NCBI RefSeq assembly: GCF_963675985.1
Contig: NZ_OY780958.1
Span: 2,170,001 to 2,234,000 of the forward strand
DNA length: 64,000 bases
Direction: 5' to 3'
DNA from: an uncultured Roseibium sp.
GTDB taxonomy: Bacteria; Pseudomonadota; Alphaproteobacteria; Rhizobiales; Stappiaceae
A model generated the notes under the pieces. It made no database searches and was not told the origin of the DNA. It saw only the letters and a program-made list of their open reading frames with translations. The first letter of the stretch is position 1. Each line of letters begins with the position of its first letter. Shown here one piece after another: positions 29,491 to 37,272 of this stretch. Both the position numbers and the translations under genes were made by a program.

Positions 29491-29519
29491 TTGACACCCT
29501 CGAAAGATCGGCACTATCA
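29491..29519 (+). promoter_or_regulatory. Sigma-70-like promoter of the Rieske/GST operon
   Basis: TTGACA at 29491-29496 and CTATCA at 29514-29519, spaced by 17 bases. The -35 box is perfect and the -10 weak, which fits a promoter that needs an activator. It points to the gene starting at 29625. Confidence 0.6.
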
Positions 29520-29624
29520 ACGCCTGAACAAAAATTTGCACACCATTAAGGCGTTGCTTATTTTTTAGGCAAATGCCTTTAAAAACGGCGGCGCTGAGGG
29601 CCGGATGGCGAAGGGAGCAAGAGC

Positions 29625-29906
29625 GTGAAACGCGAGCGGGTCATCTTCACTTTCAGTGGAAAGATCGTCCCCGACAGCTTTGTCGCCTTCGCGCGCCATC
29701 GCGCGGCAAAGCTCGATCTACCCTTGGCCGTGCTTGCCAGCGACGACAGTTCCGTCGCGCTTGCGGTCGAAGGCCAGGCGGATCTGGTCGACGCCTTCGA
29801 CATGGCCTGCAGCCTTGGGCCCCATGATTGCATTGTGCTCGATGTCGAGCGCACGCCCGCGCCCGCAGCGCTGTTTGAATCCAGAAACGAGAGGACAGGA
29901 CAATGA
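29625..29906 (+). CDS. Degenerate acylphosphatase-like small protein
   Basis: A 93-residue protein starting at GTG with GGGAG eight bases upstream. The run FTFSGKIVPDSFVAFARHRA, the SSVALAVEG strand and the final VLDVERT strand follow the acylphosphatase beta-alpha-beta plan. The catalytic Arg of the usual GxVQGVxFR motif and the Asn of the second loop are not present, so it should not hydrolyse acyl phosphates. Its stop overlaps the start of the Rieske protein (ATGA), so the two are coupled. It may be a binding or assembly partner for the split oxygenase. Fold assignment by eye only. Confidence 0.6.
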   Translation: MKRERVIFTFSGKIVPDSFVAFARHRAAKLDLPLAVLASDDSSVALAVEGQADLVDAFDMACSLGPHDCIVLDVERTPAPAALFESRNERTGQ

Positions 29907-30601
29907 GCTTGCAGGACTGGTATCCGCTTGCCCTTTCCCGCGATATCGCGGCGGGAACATCGGCCGGCACCCGGGTCTTAGGCGACGAATTCGTGGTCTG
30001 GCGCGACTCCAAGGGCGCCGTACATGCCTGGGAGGACCGGTGCCCCCATCGCGGCATGAAGATGAGCTTCGGCTTCGTGCGCGGCGATCACATCGCCTGT
30101 CTCTACCACGGCTGGCAATACGACACGGCCGGCCAGTGCCGCCACATTCCCGCGCATCCGGACCTGGAAGTGCCCCAGACGATCAAGATCCCGCGCTTCG
30201 CGACCACCGAGGCAGGCGGCATGATATGGGGCTGCTTCAATGGCGAGGACAGCGCCACACCTCCCGCTCCTGAGCTTCCGACTGAGGTCACGCCGCTGCG
30301 GAGCGTCTATGCCGATTGCCCGGCGCCGCAGATGGTTGCGCAGATCACGAAGACCGCGTTCGGAGAGACAACACCGGACGTGACCTCCAGGACGGATCGG
30401 ACCATAGACATCACGCTCGGCGACACCAAACTGATCGCCGGCGTTCAAACCATCGCCGACGGCGAAAGCGCGCTGCATCTGGTCGCCCTGGGGGCTGTTG
30501 ACGCTTCGAAGCTGAAGCCGCTTTCGCTCTGGGCGGAACAACTGCGCCGGGACGCGGAAACCGCGGCACAGACGGGTGCAACCGCGGAGATTGCAGCATG
30601 A
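29903..30601 (+). CDS. Stand-alone Rieske 2Fe-2S protein
   Basis: A 232-residue protein with a complete Rieske domain: ligands Cys47-x-His49 and Cys66-x2-His69, preceded by the usual DWYPLA start and followed by the YDTAGQC turn. After residue 110 the catalytic D-x2-H-x4-H motif of oxygenase alpha subunits is absent, and the protein ends at about half the family's length. It is thus the mirror image of the two Rieske-less oxygenase subunits at 22069 and 36396. I infer that it is their electron donor. Both ends overlap neighbours in ATGA junctions, with the acylphosphatase-like gene before and the GST-like gene after. Confidence 0.9.
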   Translation: MSLQDWYPLALSRDIAAGTSAGTRVLGDEFVVWRDSKGAVHAWEDRCPHRGMKMSFGFVRGDHIACLYHGWQYDTAGQCRHIPAHPDLEVPQTIKIPRFATTEAGGMIWGCFNGEDSATPPAPELPTEVTPLRSVYADCPAPQMVAQITKTAFGETTPDVTSRTDRTIDITLGDTKLIAGVQTIADGESALHLVALGAVDASKLKPLSLWAEQLRRDAETAAQTGATAEIAA

Positions 30602-31230
30602 GCACGCCGACTCTCTACAACTACGACCTCGATGAGAACTGCTACAAGGTCCGGCTGCTGATGTCCTGCCTGGGCACGGAAGCAAAGCTGGTGGCTGTCG
30701 ATGTGGTGCCTGGACGCGAACACCTCTCGCCGGAGATCCGCGCGATGAGCCCGTCCGGCTCTCTGCCGATCCTCAAGCAGGACGACCTCGTCCTCTACGA
30801 AGCTGAAGCAATCCTCTCCTGGCTCGCCCGCACCAGCGATCCGGCGCGTCGCTTCCTGCCCGACGATCCCGACACCTTCGGCAAGGTGATGATGTGGCTG
30901 ACTTTCTCCGCCCGCGAACTCGATACTGCCGTCCACGCCCGTGCCACGGCCATGATGGATGCGCCCGGCGATATCGACGCCCTGCGTGACGCTGCTCGCG
31001 AGGCGTTGCGGATCATGGACGATCACATGACCCGCCAGCATTTCGACGGGCTGGAGTTTTTCGCAGGCGCGACCGCGACCATCGCCGATATCGCACTGTT
31101 CCCCTCCTTCGCCCTCAGCCGGGACTTCAACATCGACCATGACGCCTTCCCGGCTCTGCGCCGTTGGGCCCGTGCGGTCCGGCAACTGGATGGGTTCATC
31201 ACCATGCCGGGCATACCCGAGTATCATTGA
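30598..31230 (+). CDS. Glutathione S-transferase-like protein
   Basis: A 210-residue protein with an N-terminal thioredoxin-like domain (NYDLDENCYKVR, the PSGSLPIL cis-Pro loop, EAEAILSWLA for glutathione binding) and an all-helical C-terminal domain. Its ATG overlaps the stop of the Rieske gene. In the caffeine N-demethylase system a GST-like protein, NdmE, is needed to hold the N7-demethylase complex together, so a structural role here is a reasonable inference. A catalytic glutathione-dependent role is the alternative. Confidence 0.88.
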   Translation: MSTPTLYNYDLDENCYKVRLLMSCLGTEAKLVAVDVVPGREHLSPEIRAMSPSGSLPILKQDDLVLYEAEAILSWLARTSDPARRFLPDDPDTFGKVMMWLTFSARELDTAVHARATAMMDAPGDIDALRDAAREALRIMDDHMTRQHFDGLEFFAGATATIADIALFPSFALSRDFNIDHDAFPALRRWARAVRQLDGFITMPGIPEYH

Positions 31231-31296
31231 GGCGGACATGAGCACCCGGCGCATCCCCGCACAGATGACTGACAACCGGCCATCAGGAGCGCACTG

Positions 31297-32217
31297 ATGG
31301 ATCCCTACCGGCTCGGCCTGATCGCGACCCGGACGCATTATTTCCAATTGGTCGCCCGGCTGGGATCGATCCGGCAGGCCTCAAAGGTGCTCAACATCGC
31401 GCCCTCCTCTATCAGCCGGGTGATCAAGCAGCTTGAAGACGAACTGGGGACGCCGCTGTTCGAGCGGGTGCGCCAGCGCCTGCGGCTGACCAGTGCCGGA
31501 GAGCTGCTGCTTTATCACGTGCGCGAAAGCTACGTGGACCTGAACAAGGCGGTCACAGAGATCAACGACCTGAGCGGCCTGCGCCGGGGCACCGTGACCG
31601 TCGCAACGATCGAAAGCGTCGCCCGCGGTCTTCTGCCGGAGGCACTCGAGGCATTCTGGAAGCGCCACCCGGAGATCACCGTCGACGTCAAGGTCACCAG
31701 TTCCCAGGAGGCAGCCAACGCGGTCAGCGACGGCAGCTGTGACCTTGGCATTGCCTTCGACGTCCGCGTGCCGCGCAACGCGCGCAGGCTGACGTCGATC
31801 CCCCTGCCCCTCGGCCTGGTCGTTCCGCCTGACAATCCTCTCGCCGAACGGGACGAACTGCGGACGTTCGACATTTCCGGCGAGCGCCTGATCCTGTCGG
31901 ACACCAGCCTTTCGTTGTCCATGCCCGTGGAGGAGATGTTTTCCGGCAGCATGGTCGAATTCTCCCGCCGCACCCGCACCAACTCCATCGGACTGATGAT
32001 CGACCTCGCCCGGCGCGGGCTCGGTGCCATTATGCAGACCCAAGTGGGCGTGGAACGGGAAATCGCCACCGGGGAGCTGTGTTTTATCCCGCTGCGCGAC
32101 CCGAAACTGCAGCCGCGCCGATTGATGCTGATGTCGCGGGCCAAGTCTGAAATCTCAGATGCGGCCTCCGCGTTCGCGACAAATCTCTCCCAATGTTTCG
32201 AACAGCTGAAGACCTGA
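31297..32217 (+). CDS. LysR-family transcriptional regulator
   Basis: A 306-residue regulator with an N-terminal winged helix (residues about 10-68, with SIRQASKVLNIAPSSISRVI) and a LysR effector domain. CAGGAG lies just before the ATG. It stands between the Rieske/GST genes and the decarboxylase operon and is the only regulator inside the 29 kb supercluster. The two 19-base dyads at 29471 and 32232 are its best candidate targets. Confidence 0.93.
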   Translation: MDPYRLGLIATRTHYFQLVARLGSIRQASKVLNIAPSSISRVIKQLEDELGTPLFERVRQRLRLTSAGELLLYHVRESYVDLNKAVTEINDLSGLRRGTVTVATIESVARGLLPEALEAFWKRHPEITVDVKVTSSQEAANAVSDGSCDLGIAFDVRVPRNARRLTSIPLPLGLVVPPDNPLAERDELRTFDISGERLILSDTSLSLSMPVEEMFSGSMVEFSRRTRTNSIGLMIDLARRGLGAIMQTQVGVEREIATGELCFIPLRDPKLQPRRLMLMSRAKSEISDAASAFATNLSQCFEQLKT

Positions 32218-32231
32218 GGCCGGCATGAAGA

Positions 32232-32250
32232 TGTTGCAAACAGAACAACA
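32232..32250. promoter_or_regulatory. Second copy of the candidate operator TGTTG-N9-CAACA
   Basis: TGTTGC AAACAGA ACAACA has the same length and spacing as the dyad at 29471-29489, with one arm base changed. It lies about 95 bases before the decarboxylase alpha gene and just after the LysR gene. Confidence 0.55.
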
Positions 32251-32343
32251 CAGCGATCGAAATTCTCCACCTATTCGAAACAAGTCCCGCTTGCGACCAT
32301 GCCGCAGCACGCCGAATGACGGCAGGAACGGAGACTTAGACGC

Positions 32344-32844
32344 ATGAAGCAGAGCGCGGTTGATGCGGTCATCAAAGGGCTGAAGCGCGCCGGTGTCAGC
32401 ACCGTGTGCTATCTGCCGGATTCGCTGTTCAAGGAACTTTATCCGGCCCTGGACGCGGATCCGGACATCCGCACCATCCGGGTCACCAATGAAGGCGAAG
32501 GCGCTGCGATCTGCGGCGGCGTATTCCTGTCCGGCAAACGTGCGGCGCTGGTCATGGAAAATTCCGGTCTGCGGGCCTCCGTCGAGCCGCTCGCACGTAT
32601 GGGGCTGGGTGCCGGGATCCCCGTCATCATGCTGATAAGCTATCGCGGCGAGATGGGCGAGAACAACTGGTGGGCGATCCCGCACGGCATCACCATGGAG
32701 CCGGTTCTCAACGCTCTGCGCATCCCCTACCGGGTCGTACGTGAGGAAGAGGCGATCGAACAATCCATCGTCGACGCCTACGACTGGTCCTACAACGCCT
32801 ACTACCATTCGGCGGTGGCACTCGGCGGGAGTGTCGTTCGATGA
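32344..32844 (+). CDS. ThDP-dependent decarboxylase, alpha subunit (sulfopyruvate decarboxylase-like)
   Basis: A 166-residue protein matching the PYR half of two-subunit thiamine-diphosphate decarboxylases (ComD/phosphonopyruvate decarboxylase type). It has the CYLPDSLFKELY start, the TNEGEGAAICGG block that contains the conserved activating Glu, and MLISYRGEMGE. GGAG precedes the ATG. Its stop overlaps the beta gene in ATGA. The enzyme decarboxylates a short 2-oxo acid; in this setting it may act on a side product of ring breakdown. Sulfopyruvate itself is unlikely from context. Confidence 0.88.
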   Translation: MKQSAVDAVIKGLKRAGVSTVCYLPDSLFKELYPALDADPDIRTIRVTNEGEGAAICGGVFLSGKRAALVMENSGLRASVEPLARMGLGAGIPVIMLISYRGEMGENNWWAIPHGITMEPVLNALRIPYRVVREEEAIEQSIVDAYDWSYNAYYHSAVALGGSVVR

Positions 32845-33449
32845 AACGCTACGATTGCATGGCCGTTCTGGCGAAACGCCTGAAGGACGAACTGGTGATC
32901 CTGTCTCTGGGTGCCAGCGTCGACGAATGGTACAACGCCGCGCCGCACATGCGCGAGGCAAGTCTGTTTCAGCAACAGCTCGGCTGCGTCACGCCGCAGG
33001 CCTTCGGGCTGGCGACCGGCCTGCCCCATCGGCGGATCGTCTCGCTGGATACCGACGGCGGCATGATGTTCAACCTCGGCATTCTGGCCACGCTCGGCAA
33101 TGAGCAACCGAAGAACCTGTTCGTCGTGGTCTGGGACAACGAATGCTACCAGTCGATCGGCGGTCCGCCGACCCATACCGCCTCCGGCCGCGTCGACATC
33201 GCCGCGATTGCCCGAGGCGCCGGCGTCGACAAAGCCTTCACCGCACGCACCCTTGAGGAGTTCGAAGCCCATTGTGAGGCCGGCCTTGCAGCCGAGGAAC
33301 CCTATGTGGTCGTCGCCAAGGTCGCCGGCACCGTGCAGCCGGACATCAAGCGCAAGCATTCCGACGGACGCGAGGACAAGTACATCTTCGTACGCCATGT
33401 CGAAAAAACCGAAAACATCGTCATCATGGGGCCGAGCGAACACAATTGA
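32841..33449 (+). CDS. ThDP-dependent decarboxylase, beta subunit
   Basis: A 202-residue protein matching the PP half of the same enzyme. The ThDP/Mg-binding block DTDGGMMFNLG plus VVWDNECYQS follows the GDG-x(25-30)-N pattern, with Asp for the first Gly. It is coupled to the alpha gene and to the GMC oxidoreductase gene. The active site would form between the alpha and beta subunits. Confidence 0.88.
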   Translation: MKRYDCMAVLAKRLKDELVILSLGASVDEWYNAAPHMREASLFQQQLGCVTPQAFGLATGLPHRRIVSLDTDGGMMFNLGILATLGNEQPKNLFVVVWDNECYQSIGGPPTHTASGRVDIAAIARGAGVDKAFTARTLEEFEAHCEAGLAAEEPYVVVAKVAGTVQPDIKRKHSDGREDKYIFVRHVEKTENIVIMGPSEHN

Positions 33450-35020
33450 CCGACATGCCAGCCATCGTCCGCATTCCGGACAAGCCGCTCGAAAGCACCT
33501 ATGACTACATTGTCGTCGGGGCAGGATCGGGCGGCTGTCCGGTTGTCCGCCGTCTGATCGACGACACGGAAGCAACGGTCCTCCTGATCGAGGCCGGAGA
33601 AGCCGGCACCGGCATCAGAGAAATCGACGACCCGGCCGAATGGGTGCCGCTTGGGCGCAGTCGCTTCGACTGGGGTTACGACTACGCACCGGCCCCGTAC
33701 GCCCACAACCGTGTCATCGGCATCCCGCGCGGCAAGGCGCTCGGTGGATCGAGCGCGATCAACGCGCTGATGTGGTACCGGGGCCATCCATTGGACTATG
33801 ACGCCTGGGACGCCGCCGGAGCGACCGGCTGGACGTTTCGGGACGTGTTGCCCTACTTCAAGCGCTGCGAGGACTGGGAAGGCGGCGCGACCGAATTCCG
33901 CGGTGCCGGCGGGCCGCTGAAAATCACCACCAGCAAGACCCTGCATCCAATCGCGCAGGCGATGATGGACGGTGCGCGTGAACTCGGCATTCCGGTGATC
34001 GACGACCCGAACGGTGCGACAAACGAGGGTGCGACACCGTCCAATTTCAACGTCTTTGAAGGCCGGCGCTGGAGTTCCGCGAACGGCTATCTGTTTCCGA
34101 TCCTGGACAATCCGCGCCTGACTATTCTGACCAACTCTCTGACAACCGGGCTCATCATCGAGAACGGGCGCTGTGTCGGGGTGCGTCATGTGGTCGACGG
34201 CCGAACCATCGGGAGCCGCGCCACAAGCGAGGTGGTGCTTGCCGCCGGCGCCATCGATACACCGCGCCTGATGATGCTGTCGGGCATCGGCAACGCGAAG
34301 GACCTGGGAAACCTCGGCATTCCCGTTGTCGCGGATCTGCCCGGCGTCGGCGCCAACCTGCAGGACCATCCGCTGATCCAGGCCTGCGTCTTCCGTGCCG
34401 CGCAGCCGCTCGGAGCGAAAACAGACAATGGCGGCGGCACCATGCTCAACTGGAAGTCCCGTCCCGGCCTTGCCCAGGCGGATGTGCATGCCTTCCCCGT
34501 GCAGGGCAACAGCGCCGAACCGCCGCTGCGCGCCCGCTACGACCTGTCGGGCGAGGTCTTTTCCCTCGGCTTCGGCCTGATGCACTCAAGGAGCGTCGGC
34601 TACATGCGGATGCTGTCGGCGGACCCGCGCGGGCCACTGGACCTGCAGCCGAACTATCTTGCCGAACCGTCCGACCTGGAGGCACTGGTCTCCGCCTTCC
34701 ACACCATCATGGACCTTGGCGGCACCGCTGCCTATCGCGACCTTGTCGCGGGCGTGGCCGCACCGGACCGATCGCTGAACGACAAGGACGTCATCGACTT
34801 CATCCGCGACGGATGCTCGACCTTCTTCCACACCTGCGGCACCTGCAAGATGGGCACCGACGACATGGCTGTGACCGATCCGCGCTTGCGGGTCCGCGGC
34901 ATCGACGGTCTGCGCATTGCCGATGCCTCGGTGATCCCCGTCATTCCGACCTGTAACACCCACGCGCCCGTGACCATGATCGGCGAGCGCGCGGCCGATT
35001 TCCTGAAGGAGGACGCATGA
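33446..35020 (+). CDS. GMC-family FAD-dependent alcohol oxidoreductase
   Basis: A 524-residue flavoprotein of the choline dehydrogenase/alcohol oxidase family. It has the N-terminal GAGSGG nucleotide motif, the GGSSAINALMWYRG signature and a C-terminal block with the catalytic histidines (FFHTCGTCKMG and CNTHAPVTMIGE). The TTG at 33446 overlaps the preceding stop; an ATG at 33455 is equally possible. It would oxidise an alcohol to an aldehyde, perhaps a hydroxymethyl or side-chain product of the oxygenases. It is not specifically like BetA. Confidence 0.9.
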   Translation: MTDMPAIVRIPDKPLESTYDYIVVGAGSGGCPVVRRLIDDTEATVLLIEAGEAGTGIREIDDPAEWVPLGRSRFDWGYDYAPAPYAHNRVIGIPRGKALGGSSAINALMWYRGHPLDYDAWDAAGATGWTFRDVLPYFKRCEDWEGGATEFRGAGGPLKITTSKTLHPIAQAMMDGARELGIPVIDDPNGATNEGATPSNFNVFEGRRWSSANGYLFPILDNPRLTILTNSLTTGLIIENGRCVGVRHVVDGRTIGSRATSEVVLAAGAIDTPRLMMLSGIGNAKDLGNLGIPVVADLPGVGANLQDHPLIQACVFRAAQPLGAKTDNGGGTMLNWKSRPGLAQADVHAFPVQGNSAEPPLRARYDLSGEVFSLGFGLMHSRSVGYMRMLSADPRGPLDLQPNYLAEPSDLEALVSAFHTIMDLGGTAAYRDLVAGVAAPDRSLNDKDVIDFIRDGCSTFFHTCGTCKMGTDDMAVTDPRLRVRGIDGLRIADASVIPVIPTCNTHAPVTMIGERAADFLKEDA

Positions 35021-36399
35021 GCGATCCCGATCTCATCCTGGCCGGCGGCCACGTCCTGACCATGGGCGCCGATAACGACGTCCTCGTCGACGGCGCGGTC
35101 GCTATCTCCGGCGGTGCCATCCTGGCAGTGGATACGCGCGAAGTTCTCACCGGGCGCTATCCGGGCGTTCCCGTAAAGCATCTGCCGGACACGGTGCTGA
35201 TGCCGGGTCTCGTCAACACCCATGCCCATTCCGGCTTCCTGCGCGGCACGGCCGAACATCTGCCGGTCTGGGACTGGCTGACACTGCATATCAACCCGAT
35301 GCACCGGATGCTGCAGCCGCATGAAGCCAAAGCCGCCTCGATGCTGTGTTATGCGGAATCCGTACTCGGCGGCACGACGACCATCGTCGACATGTGGCGC
35401 TACATGGACGGCAGCGCCGAGGCCGCAGAGACTGTCGGCAACCGTCTCGTCGCGGTGCCTTACGTCGGCGAGCATCCCGATTACGATTACTTCGACACGC
35501 TCGACATGAACGAACGCCTGATTGCGGACTGGCACCGCAAGGCGGACGGCCGCATCAATGTCTGGGTCGGGCTGGAGCATCTCTTCTACGCCGACGAAGC
35601 CGGCCAGCAGCGCGCCATCGACATGGCGAAGACATACGATACCGGCTTCCATACCCATTGCAGCGAAGCGGAGATCGAGGTCGCCGAATTCGAAAAGCGT
35701 TACGGCAAACGACCGATGGTCGTCCTCGATGATCTCGGCTTCTTCGAAACGCCGCGCGCCATGATCGCCCATGCGGTCTGGCTGGATCCGTCGGAGGTCG
35801 AGCTGATTTCGAACCGCCCGGTTTCGGTCGCCCATAACCCGGTGTCCAACATGAAGCTTGCCAGCGGCATCGCGCCGATCGCCGACATGCTGGCCGCCGG
35901 CGTGCCCGTCGGAATCGGTACCGACGGCGAGAAGGAAAACAACAATTTCGACATGTTCGAGGAGATGAAGGTCGCTTCGCTCCTCGGCAAGCTGAAGGAC
36001 CGCGATGCCGCAGCCATGGACAGCTGGGACGTGCTGCGCATGGCGACCATCGGCGGCGCCAGGGCGATCGGCCTCGATCACGAGATCGGCTCGATCGAGC
36101 CCGGCAAACGCGCCGACATTATCGCCGTTCGCACCGACACGCCGCGCATGACGCCGCTGTTCGGCTCCGGCCCCTGGTTCAACCTGCAGCACAATCTCGT
36201 TCATGCGGTGCGTGGATCGGATGTCGACATGACCATGATCGAAGGACGGATCGTGGTCGAGAACGGAGACCTGAAAACCGGCGACCTTGCCGCGATCATC
36301 GACGAGATCCACACCGTCGCGCCGCCGCTGTTCGAACGCCGGGCCAAATGGCTCGCTGAAAACGAGTCGGTGCAATGGAACACGGAGAGCAACGGATGA
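35017..36399 (+). CDS. Amidohydrolase, TRZ/ATZ-SsnA type deaminase
   Basis: A 460-residue metal-dependent hydrolase. Metal ligands begin in MPGLVNTHAHSGFLRG, and others appear in THCSEAE, IAHAVWL and GTDGEKENNN. The family deaminates or dechlorinates N-heterocycles (guanine, cytosine, s-triazines, S-adenosylhomocysteine). It is a fourth deaminase-type enzyme in the supercluster but from a different subfamily than the two on the minus arm. It is linked by ATGA overlaps to the GMC gene before and the Rieske-less oxygenase gene after. Confidence 0.9.
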   Translation: MSDPDLILAGGHVLTMGADNDVLVDGAVAISGGAILAVDTREVLTGRYPGVPVKHLPDTVLMPGLVNTHAHSGFLRGTAEHLPVWDWLTLHINPMHRMLQPHEAKAASMLCYAESVLGGTTTIVDMWRYMDGSAEAAETVGNRLVAVPYVGEHPDYDYFDTLDMNERLIADWHRKADGRINVWVGLEHLFYADEAGQQRAIDMAKTYDTGFHTHCSEAEIEVAEFEKRYGKRPMVVLDDLGFFETPRAMIAHAVWLDPSEVELISNRPVSVAHNPVSNMKLASGIAPIADMLAAGVPVGIGTDGEKENNNFDMFEEMKVASLLGKLKDRDAAAMDSWDVLRMATIGGARAIGLDHEIGSIEPGKRADIIAVRTDTPRMTPLFGSGPWFNLQHNLVHAVRGSDVDMTMIEGRIVVENGDLKTGDLAAIIDEIHTVAPPLFERRAKWLAENESVQWNTESNG

Positions 36400-37259
36400 C
36401 CAAGACGACAGATCAGGTTGCGCTTGACCAGTGGTATGCCGTGGAAACGGTGGCGGAGATAACGGACGCTTCGATCACCACCCGGCTGCTCGGCCAGGAC
36501 ATCGAAATCGCCAAAGACGGCGACGGCTTCCGCGTGCGTGAGATCCTCGACGATGGCAGCCACGGCCCGGCCCTGCCGGTGCAGGAGAAATACGGCTGCC
36601 TCTGGACCACACTCGGCGTACCGGAGCGCGACATTGTCGAGATCCCGGAAGCCGACGAGCCGGACCGCCGCTATGTTCCCTGCGGTTGGGTGAAGATGCG
36701 CGCCTCGGGCCTGCGCGTCGTGGAGAACTTCCTCGACATGGCGCATTTCCCTTTCGTCCACACCGACATTCTGGGCTCCGAGCCGCACACGGAAGTGCCG
36801 CAATACAAGTCAGAGATCCGTCGGGACGTGGACGAGGTCTGGGCAACCAATTGCAGCTTTTTCCAGCCGCAGATGACGGCCACGCGGCCCGACGGGGAAT
36901 TTACCCATCTCACCTACCGGGTGCCTGCGCCCTTTATCGTCATGCTCTATCGGGCCTGTCCGACCAAACCGGGCCGTCGCGACGCGATCGCGCTGTTCAT
37001 CCAGCCGATGGAAGAAGATCTCTGCCGGGCAACGCCGGTCATGTACCTGCTCGACGACGAGGCGTCGGTCACCCAGTTGCGCCGGTTCGAGCAGGTGATC
37101 TTCCTTCAGGACCGGATCATTGTCGAAAACCAGCGCCCGCTGCTGATGCCGCTGGAGCCGCGCGCTGAAATCCCGACACGGGCGGACTCTTCCTCCGTCG
37201 CCTATCGCCGCTGGCTGAAGGAAAAAGGCCTGCGCTACGGCACGACTGCCGCTGCCTGA
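36396..37259 (+). CDS. Oxygenase catalytic subunit lacking the Rieske cluster (copy 2)
   Basis: A 287-residue paralogue of the protein at 22069, with the same plan: a rump N-terminal domain (DQWYAVE, LLGQDIEIAK, YGCLWTTLG) without any C-x-H or C-x2-H pair, then the catalytic motif Asn111-x2-Asp114-x2-His117-x4-His122 and a late FLQDRIIVENQRP. The two copies are very alike after residue 85 and diverge in the first 80, which fits different substrates or partner contacts. ATGA overlap with the amidohydrolase gene; GGAG before the ATG. It should depend on an external Rieske protein, for which 29903 is the obvious candidate. Confidence 0.88.
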   Translation: MTKTTDQVALDQWYAVETVAEITDASITTRLLGQDIEIAKDGDGFRVREILDDGSHGPALPVQEKYGCLWTTLGVPERDIVEIPEADEPDRRYVPCGWVKMRASGLRVVENFLDMAHFPFVHTDILGSEPHTEVPQYKSEIRRDVDEVWATNCSFFQPQMTATRPDGEFTHLTYRVPAPFIVMLYRACPTKPGRRDAIALFIQPMEEDLCRATPVMYLLDDEASVTQLRRFEQVIFLQDRIIVENQRPLLMPLEPRAEIPTRADSSSVAYRRWLKEKGLRYGTTAAA

Positions 37260-37272
37260 CAAGGACCCCACA

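Larger units (their letters stand above)
29134..29624. other. Divergent control region of the two catabolic operons
   Basis: About 490 bases without a gene between the binding-protein gene and the acylphosphatase-like gene. It should hold the promoters of both arms of the supercluster. A dyad and a sigma-70-like promoter facing right are listed separately. Confidence 0.6.

Noticed and set aside
29903..30601. Stand-alone Rieske protein as a truncated oxygenase gene
   Set aside because: Its stop is overlapped by the next gene in an ATGA junction, and no leftover catalytic-domain sequence follows.
32344..33449. Decarboxylase pair as a genuine sulfopyruvate decarboxylase of coenzyme M synthesis or sulfonate breakdown
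   Set aside because: No other gene of those pathways is in the window; family similarity alone does not fix the substrate.
33446..35020. GMC enzyme as choline dehydrogenase BetA
   Set aside because: No glycine betaine genes are nearby and the context is a heterocycle pathway; only the broad family is supported.
34732..36375. A 547-codon open frame opposite the GMC and amidohydrolase genes
   Set aside because: It crosses the junction of two well-supported genes on the other strand and has shadow-type composition.
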